A stretch of 64,000 bases of DNA from JAZKHT01 sp040385245 (GCA_040385245.1 JAZKHT010000007.1:434001-498000), one strand, 5' to 3'. Counted from the stretch's first letter, positions 42,753 to 52,374 are shown. Numbers and translations are program-made. The notes: generated by a model not told the origin, from the sequence alone.

Positions 42753-45119
42753 CTATTCCTTTTGCTTCAACGCGCTGACCAGATCGATCCGGTCCAGCCG
42801 CCTGCGCACAATCAGCGCGGTGACAAGGGCCGTCATCAAAACCACGACGGCGGCAAAGGCAAAGGTGCGGCGGTCCACGACCAAGGGCATATTGACCAAG
42901 TCCGACGAAAACCCCGCTGTGATCAGCGCGGCAAAGCCGTAACCTGCTGCCCAGCCAAGGGGCAGGGCGGCCAAGGCCAGCACCATCAATTCGCCCACCA
43001 GCACAAAGCCGACCTCGGCCCTTGTGAACCCCAGCACCCGCAGACTGGCCAGTTCATGCGCCCGTTCCGACAACTGGATGCGCGCGGCGTTGTAGATCAC
43101 CCCCAGCGTGATCAGCATCCCAAGCCCGGTGTAGATCATCGTCATGGTCAGCAGGGATTCGTTCAGCGTGGCGTCGAACTGCCCCCGCACCTGCACCCAG
43201 TCGATCAGCCCAGCGATGGCGGGGGTGGTTTTCACCGCAGCCTGAAGGGCAGGCAGCGCCAACGGGTCAACCAACTGGTGGATCGCATTCACCTGTGGCG
43301 TCTGGCGCAGCAGCGCGAACAGCGCCGCATCGCGCATATGCACATCCTGCCCCATGCTTTGCCGGATCAGGGCAGTCACGCGGACCTGAACCGTTTCGCG
43401 CGGAGGGGCCAGCAGGTCCAGCGTCAAGGTATCCCCCGGACGGATGCCGAAGGATCGCGCCAGACTTTCCGGCATGGCCAATCCGTCCGGGGGCAAGGCG
43501 ATGGGCTGGCCGTTCGTGTCCAGCACGCGGGCAAGGCTGGCGCTGTCAGACCCGGCCTGCAACGCCACCAGCTTGGTCGCCACACCAAGGTGCAACCGGA
43601 CCGGCAGCGCATAGGCGCCTTCGGCCATCCGCACACCGGGCAGGGACAGCGCGTCGATGACGGCTGCCTCGGTGCGTGCGCTTGCCAATGACAGCGTCAC
43701 CTGCTGGCGGTTCGCGCGTTCAAAGATGTCGGTCATCACGACGTTGACCACATCCAGCGTGAAGTATGACCCCACCAACACCGCGACCGATGCCGCAACG
43801 CCCAGCACCGTCACCATGGCCCGCCCCGGCCAGCGGGTGATGGACCGCAGGATCATCATCGTCGGTTGGCGCAATCGCATGACCTGCGCCAGCGCGTCCA
43901 TCCATCCGCGCTGAAACGCGGGCGGGGCGGGTGGCGACATAGCAACCGCCGGGGGCAGATTGGCCGATGTCAGCACCGCCCGCAGCGCCCCCGCCGCGAC
44001 CGTGGCCATGCCCAGCACGCCCGACAGCGCAAAGGACTGCACCCCCGGCGTGTAAATCAGGAATGGAAACCGAAAGAAATCGGCGTAAAGCGCGGTAACC
44101 TGCTGGCCCAGCCCCCACCCCGCCGTCCATCCTATGGCAACGCCGATCACACCGATGCCAAGGCTCATCTTCATGTAATGGACCACGATGGCGGCGGTGT
44201 CATAGCCGACGGCTTTTAGCAGTCCGATCTGCTGACGTTCCAACCGGATCAGGCGGCCCAGAACCATGTTCACCAGAAAGGCCGACACGATCAGAAATAC
44301 CGGCGGCAGGTACAGCGCCATCGCGGCAAGCTGGTCGAACTCGTTTTCCAGAAAGGCGTTCGAGGCCTGCCTGTCACGTCCATAGGCCCCGGTGCCACCA
44401 TAGGGCGCCAGCGCGTCGTCCAAGGCAGCGATAACCGCCGCTTCGGGAATGGCCCGGGTCAGGGTCATGCTTAGATCATTGAACGCGCCTTGCAGATCAT
44501 AGGCGGATGCCAGTGCCGCCTCGCCCATCCAGATCAGCGCAAAGTGCTTGTCATCCGGCATCATCGAACCGGGCGACAGGGTATAGATGAACTCGGGCGA
44601 CAGGACCGTGCCGACGATCACCAGATCGCGCCGCTGTCCGTTCAGAACGGCGCGCAATCCATCACCGGGGCGCAGGGCGTTGGCGATGGCAAAGGGTTCG
44701 GCCACCGCAACCTCGTCCGGGCGCAGCGGATCGGGCAGGCGGCCCTGACGGATCATGGGCACATTCAGCAGCGGATCATCCGCCAAGGGCAGCGACAAAA
44801 GACGTGCCGTCGCGGGTTCTGTCATGCCGGGCAGGTCAATCAACGCCGACCCGGTGATCCGCGCCTCGGCCAGCGCCACCCCGTCGATCCGCGCTATGTC
44901 TGTCAACAGACTGCGCGGGACGCGGGTGGCACTGGCGAACACATCGGCAAAGTGGTTGCGGGCGTAATAGGCGTCGCGCGTTTGCGTCAGGGACCGTTCG
45001 GCCCCGGTCGCCATGACCAGAACCATGATCCCGCACGCCAGCACCCCTGCAATGGCCAGGATCTGCGGCCCCAACCGCCGCAGATCGCGCAGTAATTTGC
45101 GGTTCAACGCGGTCACCAC
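42753..45119 (-). CDS. ABC transporter permease with two FtsX/MacB domains
   Basis: A 788-residue permease. One membrane segment near residues 20-38 is followed by a large periplasmic domain and a three-segment FtsX unit (about residues 265-390, PPVFLIVSAFLVNMVLGRLI). A second periplasmic domain and a second FtsX unit follow (about 655-780, TLGVIYNAARIQLSERAHEL, SLRVLGFTRAEVGFVLVGEL). This DevC/YhgE-like double layout exports or extracts hydrophobic compounds or lipoproteins. It overlaps the ATPase gene by seven bases. Confidence 0.9.
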   Translation of the reverse strand: MVTALNRKLLRDLRRLGPQILAIAGVLACGIMVLVMATGAERSLTQTRDAYYARNHFADVFASATRVPRSLLTDIARIDGVALAEARITGSALIDLPGMTEPATARLLSLPLADDPLLNVPMIRQGRLPDPLRPDEVAVAEPFAIANALRPGDGLRAVLNGQRRDLVIVGTVLSPEFIYTLSPGSMMPDDKHFALIWMGEAALASAYDLQGAFNDLSMTLTRAIPEAAVIAALDDALAPYGGTGAYGRDRQASNAFLENEFDQLAAMALYLPPVFLIVSAFLVNMVLGRLIRLERQQIGLLKAVGYDTAAIVVHYMKMSLGIGVIGVAIGWTAGWGLGQQVTALYADFFRFPFLIYTPGVQSFALSGVLGMATVAAGALRAVLTSANLPPAVAMSPPAPPAFQRGWMDALAQVMRLRQPTMMILRSITRWPGRAMVTVLGVAASVAVLVGSYFTLDVVNVVMTDIFERANRQQVTLSLASARTEAAVIDALSLPGVRMAEGAYALPVRLHLGVATKLVALQAGSDSASLARVLDTNGQPIALPPDGLAMPESLARSFGIRPGDTLTLDLLAPPRETVQVRVTALIRQSMGQDVHMRDAALFALLRQTPQVNAIHQLVDPLALPALQAAVKTTPAIAGLIDWVQVRGQFDATLNESLLTMTMIYTGLGMLITLGVIYNAARIQLSERAHELASLRVLGFTRAEVGFVLVGELMVLALAALPLGWAAGYGFAALITAGFSSDLVNMPLVVDRRTFAFAAVVVLMTALVTALIVRRRLDRIDLVSALKQKE

Positions 45120-45832
45120 GTCACCTCGGACGGCAGGACGCGGGTTTCGTTCACCTCTTGCCGTTGAATCAGGCCATCCGCCATGTAGATCACGCGGTGC
45201 GCGATGCGCCGGATTGCGGCGTTGTGCGTGATCAGGGCGGTGGTGGTGCCCAGATCGCTGTTCACCTGAACCAGCGCTTCAAGCACCGTTTTGCCGGTGG
45301 TGCTGTCCAGCGCGCCCGTGGGTTCGTCACACAACAAAAGATCGGGCCGCTTTGCGATGGCCCGCGCGATGGCCACCCGCTGTTGTTCCCCACCCGACAG
45401 TTCCGCCGGGAAATGATCCAGCCTGTGGCCCATGCCAACCATCGCCAACGCATCTTCGGCGCGCATGGGATTGGCGGCGATTTCCGTCACCAGCGCCACA
45501 TTTTCCCGCGCCGTCAGCGACGGCACAAGATTGTAGAATTGAAAGACAAAGCCGACGTGATCCCGTCGAAAGGCAGTCAGCGCCTTTTCGCTGGCGTGGG
45601 TCAATTCGTGGTCAAGAAACCAAAGTGACCCCGCCGTTGGCGTGTCCAGCGCGCCAAGGATGTTCAGCAGCGTCGATTTCCCCGACCCCGACGCCCCCAG
45701 CAGCACGACCATTTCGCCCTGTGCAAGTGTCAGGTCAACGCCACGCAGCGCCTGCACCGACAGCAGACCGCTGCGATAGATCTTGGTCAGACCCGTGGCG
45801 CGCAGCACGGGCGGGGGCGTCGCATCCATCAT
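45113..45832 (-). CDS. ABC transporter ATP-binding protein, LolD/MacB type
   Basis: A 239-residue ATPase. Walker A is LLGASGSGKSTLLNILGALD, Q-loop VGFVFQFYNLVPSLTARENV, signature LSGGEQQRVAIARAIA, Walker B LLLCDEPTGALD and switch His in ALITHNAA. It is the first gene of the ATPase-permease-adaptor set. It starts 54 bases after the DapA-like gene, so it may be cotranscribed with that cluster or have its own promoter. Confidence 0.93.
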   Translation of the reverse strand: MMDATPPPVLRATGLTKIYRSGLLSVQALRGVDLTLAQGEMVVLLGASGSGKSTLLNILGALDTPTAGSLWFLDHELTHASEKALTAFRRDHVGFVFQFYNLVPSLTARENVALVTEIAANPMRAEDALAMVGMGHRLDHFPAELSGGEQQRVAIARAIAKRPDLLLCDEPTGALDSTTGKTVLEALVQVNSDLGTTTALITHNAAIRRIAHRVIYMADGLIQRQEVNETRVLPSEVTW

Positions 45833-45886
45833 TCATGTAGAATAACAGATTTTGCGGCCCCGCCTTTGATCCGCCTCAACCCGCCG

Positions 45887-46798
45887 TCAGTCCAATCCCA
45901 ATGCCGCAAGCCGCGCCTCTTGCCGGGTGATCAGGGTCGTCACCTCGGCCATCGTGGCCGGGTTGATTGCGCCGCCCGGCTTGCGCAGGGTGTCGTGGGC
46001 AATCGCACCGCGCCGCGCCAGTGTGAACTTGCGAACCGCAAGGCCAAGCCCCGGCTGGCTTTCGTACCGCGCCAGTGGCAGATAAGCGTCAAAGATATCG
46101 CGCATCCGGTCAAACTCGCCCGCCGTGTAGGCCGCAACCACGCGCGCCATCATTTCGGCATAGGCAAAGCCGGTCATGGCACCATCGGCCCCGCGACCCA
46201 TCTCTTCGGGCAGGAACATGCCGCCATTGCCGCACAGGATGGAAATCCGCCGCGTACAGCCCGCGCGGACGGCGGTGATCTTGTCCAGACCGGGCCAATC
46301 TTCGTGCTTCAGCATCACGCAGGTGGGGCAGTCAGCCACAATCTTCACGATCACCGAAGGCGGGATCGTGACCCCGGTCACCAGTGGGAAATCCTGCAAG
46401 ACAAACGGCACATCGCCCAGCATCTGCGCCGTGGTGTGATAGTATCCCACGATCTGATCATCGCTGCGCAGATTGCCGGGGGGCGCCACCATTACGCCCG
46501 CCGCCCCTGCGGCCATCGCCTGATCGGTCAACGCCTGCATCGCCGCAAAACCGGGCGCGGACACGCCGACGACAACCGGCACGGGCGCACGGGCCACGAC
46601 GCGGCGGACAACGGCGATGGATTCGTCGGCTGACAGCTTTCCCGCCTCGCCCATCATGCCAAGGATGGTCAGGCCGGTCGCGCCCTTTTCAAGGTAAAAG
46701 TCGGTCACGCGGTCAAGACTGTCAAAGTCTATCGCCCCATTCGGCAGGAAGGGCGTGACGGCGATGGTATAGACGCCCTTGGCGGATTCAGTCAGCAT
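45887..46798 (-). CDS. DapA/NanA-superfamily lyase, not a true dihydrodipicolinate synthase
   Basis: A 303-residue class I aldolase barrel with Schiff-base Lys164 (CVMLKHEDWPG). The two threonines of the DapA GTTGE motif are replaced (LGMMGEAGK, residues 47-54). The catalytic tyrosine position is Gln135 (FVLQDFPLVTG instead of YNxP). It is therefore expected to act as a retro-aldolase or dehydratase on another oxo-acid. It overlaps the racemase-like gene by 11 bases; ATG 46798 has AAAAGGAA upstream. Confidence 0.85.
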   Translation of the reverse strand: MLTESAKGVYTIAVTPFLPNGAIDFDSLDRVTDFYLEKGATGLTILGMMGEAGKLSADESIAVVRRVVARAPVPVVVGVSAPGFAAMQALTDQAMAAGAAGVMVAPPGNLRSDDQIVGYYHTTAQMLGDVPFVLQDFPLVTGVTIPPSVIVKIVADCPTCVMLKHEDWPGLDKITAVRAGCTRRISILCGNGGMFLPEEMGRGADGAMTGFAYAEMMARVVAAYTAGEFDRMRDIFDAYLPLARYESQPGLGLAVRKFTLARRGAIAHDTLRKPGGAINPATMAEVTTLITRQEARLAALGLD

Positions 46799-47468
46799 GG
46801 TTTTCCTTTTTATGGCTGCGGCCAAGGGCAATCTGCCCCAGCGCCATCACGGCGGCGGCCTGACAGGGTTCGACGACGGGCAGGCCGGTTTCAGCCTCCA
46901 GCGTGTCACGATAGGCGGCCATCCCGGCGCATCCCATGATCAGAACGTCGGCACCATCCTCATCGCGCAGACGCCGCCCGGTGGCGATCATCGCGTCCAG
47001 ACTGCGCCCCGGTTCGGCCAGTTCGGCCACCGTCAGGCCCAGTGCCCGGTCCCCCGCCAACCGGTCGCGCACCCCCATCGCGCCAAAGGCCCGCATGTGG
47101 CGCGGGATCGACGCGGGCAGGATCGCGATGACCCCGAACCGCTGGCCCAGCGTCAGGGCGGTTGAAACTGCGCTTTCCTGAATGCCCAAAACGGGCAAGG
47201 CGGTCGCATCGCGCAATGCGTGCAGACCTGGATCACCGAAACACGCGACGATGAAGCCAGCCGCACCGGTTTCAAGCGATGCCGCAAGGCGCAGCATCGG
47301 CGCAATGGTCAGATCGGCCTGCCGCTGGCTTTCGATGCCGGGTGGCCCTTCGGCAAGGGTGACGCAGCGGATCGGGATGCCAAAGCCGCGCAACGGTTCC
47401 ATCGCCGCATCAATGCCGTCGGTGACGCGTTGCGACGAATTCGGGTTGATGACGATCAGGCTGCGCAT
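46788..47468 (-). CDS. Asp/Glu/hydantoin racemase-family protein
   Basis: A 226-residue protein of the cofactor-independent racemase superfamily with both catalytic cysteines: Cys76 in FIVACFGDPGL and Cys180 in LIMGCAGMA. The N-terminal LIVINPNSSQRVTDGI is characteristic of hydantoin racemases. Next to a hydantoinase-like gene it probably racemises a 5-substituted hydantoin or similar ring; maleate isomerase activity is another option in this superfamily. Confidence 0.87.
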   Translation of the reverse strand: MRSLIVINPNSSQRVTDGIDAAMEPLRGFGIPIRCVTLAEGPPGIESQRQADLTIAPMLRLAASLETGAAGFIVACFGDPGLHALRDATALPVLGIQESAVSTALTLGQRFGVIAILPASIPRHMRAFGAMGVRDRLAGDRALGLTVAELAEPGRSLDAMIATGRRLRDEDGADVLIMGCAGMAAYRDTLEAETGLPVVEPCQAAAVMALGQIALGRSHKKENHAD

Positions 47469-47471
47469 CGG

Positions 47472-47858
47472 TCAGGCCCCTTGCCGCGTCGCGGATTGCA
47501 CTTCGATCTGGTAACCTTCGGGATCGTCAAAGACAAAGGCGCGGATGCCCAGCGCATCGTTGACGAACAGCTTTGACAGCCCCGGCAGTGACAGGTGGCT
47601 GGCAAAGGCGAACCACGCATCGACATCCGGCACGCGCAGGCACAGTTGCACAGGTTTTTCGGTGGCTGCGCGGTGCATCCCCTTTGCCTCGTCCACCAGA
47701 CCCACATGCGCGCCGGGGCAGATGCGGTAAATCTTGCTCCACCCCTGATCGATCACCAAGGGCAGGCCAAGGATGTCTTCGTAGAACCGCATCGCCCGCG
47801 CTAGGTCGCGGTAATACAGGAAAGTGATCGCAAGGGTTGCGCCGTCAGGTCGCTGCAT
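47472..47858 (-). CDS. VOC-family (glyoxalase/bleomycin-resistance fold) protein
   Basis: A 128-residue single VOC domain pair (FLYYRDLARAMRFYEDILGL, RAFVFDDPEGYQIEV). The terminal Glu is the usual metal ligand. Family members act as lyases, epimerases, dioxygenases or binding proteins, so the activity is open. The start was set at 47858, with AAGG six bases before. It overlaps the hydantoinase-like gene by 14 bases. Confidence 0.8.
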   Translation of the reverse strand: MQRPDGATLAITFLYYRDLARAMRFYEDILGLPLVIDQGWSKIYRICPGAHVGLVDEAKGMHRAATEKPVQLCLRVPDVDAWFAFASHLSLPGLSKLFVNDALGIRAFVFDDPEGYQIEVQSATRQGA

Positions 47859-49269
47859 CATCTGCCTTTCCGGGGCGCACCCCAAGTGTGGGGCGGTCGA
47901 TCAACCGCCCCTGACCGGGCGTGCCAAGGAACCGTCCGTCCTGCACCAGCACCTGCCCCCGCAGCAGCACCGTTTCGGGCCATCCGGTGACGGTGTGCCC
48001 GACCCACGGATTATAGCCCGCATTGTCGTGCAGATCGTCCGCGCCATAGGTGTGGGTCCGGTCCGCGTTCCACAGCACGATGTCGGCATCCATTCCGGGG
48101 GCGATGTCGCCCTTGTTGCGCAGGCCGTACAGACGCGCGGGTGTGGTTGCCGTCAGATCGACAAAGTCCGACGGGTCCATGCGTCCCTGTGTCACCATCG
48201 CATCAAACATCAGCGGCAGGCGCGTTTCCAACCCCGGCAGGCCATTGGCGATCTGGTCAAAGCGTGGGTTCGGCCCGGCAGACAGCTTGCCGCTGGTATC
48301 AAAGCGGTAAGGCGCGTGATCCGACGACACCACCTGCAATTCGCGCGCGGCCAATCCTGACCAAAGGGCCACCTGATCGGCGGGCGTGCGCTGCGGTGGC
48401 GAACACATCCACTTCGCCCCTTCGACCCCCGGCTGGTCCAGGACATCGACTGTGGTCAACAGGTAATGCGGACAGGTTTCAGCCCAGACCGGAACACCGC
48501 GCGACCGGGCCGCCCGCACGGCGGCCAACGATTCGGCGGTGGATATGTGGAACAGCATGACGGGCTGATCCAGATATTCGGCAAAGCGACACATCCGTTC
48601 CACCGCCTCTATCTCGGCCATGGGGGGATGGGACAGGGCGTGGTGTTTGGGCAGGGTCAACCCGGCCCCAAGCAAGGCGCGCTTTGCCAGACCAAGAATA
48701 CCGTCGTTCTCGGCATGGACGCAGACCATCCCGCCCTGCGCCCGCGCGATCTGCATGACTTGCAGGATGGCGGGATCGTCCAGCTTGATGTTGTAAGTCG
48801 TGAACACCTTGACCGAACGGTGACCCAGCCGGATCAACGCCGCCAGATCAGCGTCAAAGCCCGGAACGGATGGATCGGTGACCGTGATGTGAAAGGCGTG
48901 GTCGATCATCGCCCCACGTCGCGCGCGGGCGGTGTAGTCCGTCACGGTGTCACGCAGCGCCTCGCCCTTGGCCTGTGCGGCAAAGGAAATCACGCTGGTC
49001 GTGCCCCCCATCGCCGCCGACCGCGTGGCCGTTTCGAACGTGTCGGCGTTCATCAGGCCCATGCCGGACATCTGTTCGATATGGGCATGGACATCGACAC
49101 CACCGGGCATCACCAACCGCCCGGTTGCGTCGATCACCCGATCAGCCGGGCCAAGATCGCGCCCCACCGCCACAATCTGACCCTTGCGCACCGCGACCTC
49201 AAAGACTTGCGCCCCGGCTGCCGTCACGACGGTTCCGCCCCGGATCACCAGATCGTGCCTGTCTTGCAT
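47845..49269 (-). CDS. cyclic amidohydrolase, hydantoinase/dihydropyrimidinase type
   Basis: A 474-residue amidohydrolase with a dinuclear metal site: His61 and His63 (GGVDVHAHIE), Lys154 (expected carboxylated, SVKVFTTYN), His185, His241 and Asp317 (SSDHAPY). It opens hydantoin, dihydropyrimidine or similar cyclic amide rings. It starts the minus-strand string hydantoinase-VOC-racemase-lyase and is divergent from takP over a 213-base gap. GGGGGAAC precedes the ATG. Confidence 0.9.
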   Translation of the reverse strand: MQDRHDLVIRGGTVVTAAGAQVFEVAVRKGQIVAVGRDLGPADRVIDATGRLVMPGGVDVHAHIEQMSGMGLMNADTFETATRSAAMGGTTSVISFAAQAKGEALRDTVTDYTARARRGAMIDHAFHITVTDPSVPGFDADLAALIRLGHRSVKVFTTYNIKLDDPAILQVMQIARAQGGMVCVHAENDGILGLAKRALLGAGLTLPKHHALSHPPMAEIEAVERMCRFAEYLDQPVMLFHISTAESLAAVRAARSRGVPVWAETCPHYLLTTVDVLDQPGVEGAKWMCSPPQRTPADQVALWSGLAARELQVVSSDHAPYRFDTSGKLSAGPNPRFDQIANGLPGLETRLPLMFDAMVTQGRMDPSDFVDLTATTPARLYGLRNKGDIAPGMDADIVLWNADRTHTYGADDLHDNAGYNPWVGHTVTGWPETVLLRGQVLVQDGRFLGTPGQGRLIDRPTLGVRPGKADDAAT

Positions 49270-49482
49270 TTAAGTTCCCCCCGCCGGGATGGTGCCCCGT
49301 GCGACCCACCGATTGCAAGACGTCCTTAACCCCGCGCGAAAGGACAAACTTTTTCATCTTTCGTAGGGTCGCGTCTGGACAGGGGCCGGAAGCCATGCAA
49401 GCTTTTCGCGCAGCGTTGGGTTGCAGCAATCAGATTGCTCTCAACGTCGCTACGAAAAAAAACAATTCCGGGAGGATACCGT

Positions 49483-50580
49483 ATGGATCGTCGCTCATTC
49501 CTGACCAAGGCCGCTGTTGGCGGTGTCGGGGCTGCCGCCCTGGCCACGCCCGCATTGGCACAGACCCCGCCGAAGGTGACCTGGCGTCTGACCTCGTCTT
49601 TCCCCAAATCACTCGACACGATTTATGGCGGGGCCGAGGTTCTGTCGAAGTACCTGTCCGAAGCGACCGACGGGAACTTTACCATCCAGGTCTTCGCCGC
49701 GGGCGAGCTGGTGCCCGGCCTTCAGGCTGCGGATGAGGTGACGGCCGGCAACATCGAGGCGTGCCACACCGTCGGCTATTATTACTGGGGCAAAGACCCG
49801 ACCTGGGCCGTGGCTGCGGCTGTGCCGTTCTCTCTGTCGGCGCGCGGGATCAACGCGTGGCATTACCACGGCGGCGGGATCGATCTGTATAACGAATTCC
49901 TGGCGCAGCATAACATCGTCGCCTTCCCGGGCGGCAACACCGGTGTGCAGATGGGTGGCTGGTTCCGTAAGGAAATCAACACTGTGGCCGATCTTCAGGG
50001 CCTGAAGATGCGCGTCGGCGGCTTTGCCGGCAAAGTTCTGGAAAAGCTGGGCGTCGTGCCGCAGCAGATTGCCGGTGGCGACATCTATCCGGCGCTGGAA
50101 AAAGGCACCATCGACGCCGCCGAATGGGTCGGCCCCTATGACGATGAAAAGCTCGGCTTCCAGAAGGTCGCGCCGTATTATTACTATCCCGGCTGGTGGG
50201 AAGGTGGTCCGACCGTCCACTTCATGTTCAACAAGGCCGCATACGACGCCCTGCCCCCTGCCTATCAGTCGCTTTTGCGCACGGCCTGTCAGGCGGCTGA
50301 TGCGAACATGTTGCAGATGTACGACTTCAAGAACCCCACCGCGATCAAGTCGCTGGTCGCGAACGGTGCGCAACTGCGCCCCTTCAACGCCGAGGTTCTG
50401 GAAGCCTGTTTCAACGCCGCCAACGAAGTCTATGCCGAGATGGAGGCGACCAACCCCGGCTTTGCCAAGATCTGGGGGTCGATCAAGGCCTTCCGGTCTG
50501 AGCATTACACTTGGGCGCAGGTGGCGGAATACAACTATGACACGTTCATGATGTTGCAGCAGAACGCCCAAAAGCTCTGA
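49483..50580 (+). CDS. takP: TakP-type TRAP transporter substrate-binding protein
   Basis: A 365-residue DctP-family periplasmic protein with a Tat-like signal (MDRRSFLTKAAVGGVGAAAL, cleavage after LAQ or ALA). SSFPKSLDTIYGGAEVLSKY, CHTVGYYYWGKDP, FPGGNTGVQMGGWFRKEIN and PYYYYPGWWEGGPTVHFMF closely match what I recall of TakP from Rhodobacter sphaeroides. TakP binds alpha-keto acids such as pyruvate. GGAGG lies eight bases before ATG 49483. It is convergent with the DctM/DctQ genes that probably complete the transporter. Confidence 0.88.
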   Translation: MDRRSFLTKAAVGGVGAAALATPALAQTPPKVTWRLTSSFPKSLDTIYGGAEVLSKYLSEATDGNFTIQVFAAGELVPGLQAADEVTAGNIEACHTVGYYYWGKDPTWAVAAAVPFSLSARGINAWHYHGGGIDLYNEFLAQHNIVAFPGGNTGVQMGGWFRKEINTVADLQGLKMRVGGFAGKVLEKLGVVPQQIAGGDIYPALEKGTIDAAEWVGPYDDEKLGFQKVAPYYYYPGWWEGGPTVHFMFNKAAYDALPPAYQSLLRTACQAADANMLQMYDFKNPTAIKSLVANGAQLRPFNAEVLEACFNAANEVYAEMEATNPGFAKIWGSIKAFRSEHYTWAQVAEYNYDTFMMLQQNAQKL

Positions 50581-50601
50581 TCCCACGGTCAGGGCAAACA
50601 G

Positions 50602-50636
50602 AAACCCCGGCAGCGCAGGCTGCCGGGGTTTTTCTT
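50602..50636 (+). terminator. intrinsic terminator of takP
   Basis: AAACCCCGGCAGC (50602-50614) pairs with GCTGCCGGGGTTT (50619-50631) around GCAG, then TT-C-TTT. It lies 21 bases after the takP stop. Because the stem begins with A residues it can also serve the convergent DctM gene. Confidence 0.92.
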
Positions 50637-50661
50637 TATTCGGAATTCAGGCCCTGGTTGA

Positions 50662-52374
50662 TCAGGGTGCCGGGGCAGGTGTCGCGGGCGCAAGTCCGCC
50701 GCCCAATCCCCCCCCAAGGCCGCCACCAAGCCCACCGCCCAGACCACCACCGCCAAGGCCGCCGCCCAAGGTTGGCATCTCGATCTTGACCGTGCTTGGG
50801 TCGATCACCGCACCCTTGTAGTGCATGACCATCTGCGGGAACCCGATCACAAGGCCGACCATGACCACCTGAATGATCACGAACGGCACGGCCCCCCAAT
50901 AGATTTGGCCTGTGGTCACCCCGTCCATCCGCTTGCCCGTCACCTTGTCGGTATAGGGCGATTTTGGTGCGACGGACCGCAGGTAGAACAGCGCGAACCC
51001 GAATGGCGGGTGCATGAACGACGTCTGCATGTTCACACCTAGGATGATCCCCAGCCAGATCAGATCGATCCCCAACGCCTGCGCTGCCGGAACCAGCAGC
51101 GGCACAATGATGAAGGCCAGCTCGAAGAAGTCGAGGAAGAAGGCCAACAGGAACACAAGGATCGAAATGACGATCAGGAACCCCGTTTCCCCACCGGGCA
51201 GCGACGTCAGCAGGTGTTCAACCCAGACGTGACCGTTGACGCCGTAGAACGTCAGCGAAAACACCCGCGCGCCCAGCAGGATGAACATGACAAAGGCCGA
51301 CAGCCGGGTCGTCGATGTCAATGCCTGCGACACGACGCCAAGGTTCAACCGCCCCTTCATCGCCGCCAGCAGCAGCGCACCCACGGCCCCCATCGCGCCA
51401 CCTTCGGTCGGGGTGGCGATGCCCAGAAAGATCGTCCCCAGCACAAGGAAAATCAGCGCCAGCGGCGGAATAAGAACGATGATCACCTGTTGGGCAAGGC
51501 GCGACATGATCCCGGTCTTGAACGTCTTGTCCAGAACGGCGGCGATATAGATCGCCACGATCCCGATCGTCACCCCCAGAATGTCGGCATTGGCACCTTG
51601 GGTTTCATACAGCCACTGGTGCGCCAGAAAGGTGATGACGACACAGGCCGCGATTGCGGCGAAAAGCGATGTCACACCGTTGCCCAGCGTCCGCGCCTCA
51701 AGCGGCAGGGCGGGCATGGATTTCGGGTAAAACACGCTCATCAAAAAGACATAGCTACAATACAGCGCCGTCAGTATCAGACCGGGCACCAGCGCCGCCT
51801 TGTACATGTCGCCCACCGACCGGCCCAACTGGTCGGCCAGCACGATCAGAACCAGCGACGGCGGAATGATCTGCGCCAGCGTGCCGGATGCCGCGATGAC
51901 GCCGCTTGCGATCCGCCGGTCATAGCCATAGCGCAACATGATCGGCAATGAAATCAGACCCATGGCGATCACAGACGCCGCCACAACCCCGGTTGTTGCC
52001 GCCAGCAGCGCGCCGACAAAGATCACCGCATAGGCCAGACCGCCGCGGATTGGTCCGAACAACTGCCCGATCGTATCCAGCAGATCCTCGGCCATGCCGC
52101 TTCGTTCAAGCACGATCCCCATGAAGGTAAAGAACGGAATGGCCAGCAACGTCTCGTTCGACATCACCCCCCAGAACCGGTTCGGCAATGTGTTCAACAG
52201 CGGCCAATCCAGCGTGATCGACCCGCCCGACAAGGGCGCAAGTTCGACCCCGATGAAGAAGAAGAACAACCCGTTCGCCGCCAGCGCAAAAGCCACCGGA
52301 TAACCCAGCAGCAAAAAGATCACGAGCGACGCGAACATGATCGGCGCCATGTTCAGCGCGATGAATTCCATCAT
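50662..52374 (-). CDS. dctM: TRAP transporter large permease, DctM type
   Basis: A 570-residue membrane protein with about 13-14 segments and DctM hallmarks: MSNETLLAIPFFTFMGIVLE, ASGTLAQIIPPSLVLIVLAD, GTIFLGIATPTEGGAMGAVG and GVNMQTSFMHPPFGFALFYL. It imports the TakP-bound substrate using a sodium or proton gradient. The last ~60 residues are unusual: after the final membrane segment comes a hydrophilic stretch, then an (LGGG)n repeat and a Pro/Ala tail. The start overlaps the dctQ stop (ATGA). Confidence 0.92.
   Translation of the reverse strand: MMEFIALNMAPIMFASLVIFLLLGYPVAFALAANGLFFFFIGVELAPLSGGSITLDWPLLNTLPNRFWGVMSNETLLAIPFFTFMGIVLERSGMAEDLLDTIGQLFGPIRGGLAYAVIFVGALLAATTGVVAASVIAMGLISLPIMLRYGYDRRIASGVIAASGTLAQIIPPSLVLIVLADQLGRSVGDMYKAALVPGLILTALYCSYVFLMSVFYPKSMPALPLEARTLGNGVTSLFAAIAACVVITFLAHQWLYETQGANADILGVTIGIVAIYIAAVLDKTFKTGIMSRLAQQVIIVLIPPLALIFLVLGTIFLGIATPTEGGAMGAVGALLLAAMKGRLNLGVVSQALTSTTRLSAFVMFILLGARVFSLTFYGVNGHVWVEHLLTSLPGGETGFLIVISILVFLLAFFLDFFELAFIIVPLLVPAAQALGIDLIWLGIILGVNMQTSFMHPPFGFALFYLRSVAPKSPYTDKVTGKRMDGVTTGQIYWGAVPFVIIQVVMVGLVIGFPQMVMHYKGAVIDPSTVKIEMPTLGGGLGGGGLGGGLGGGLGGGLGGGLAPATPAPAP
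50692..50769 (-). repeat. Gly-Leu repeat coding region in DctM C-terminus
   Basis: Twenty-six codons encode seven Leu residues separated by blocks of three (once four) Gly. Glycine codons vary (GGC, GGT, GGG, GGA) and Leu codons vary (CTT, TTG, CTG), so the repeat is kept at protein level and is not a recent DNA duplication. Confidence 0.85.

Noticed and set aside
45887..46798. Annotation as dapA
   Set aside because: The threonine pair and catalytic tyrosine of dihydrodipicolinate synthase are replaced, and the neighbours are unrelated to lysine synthesis.
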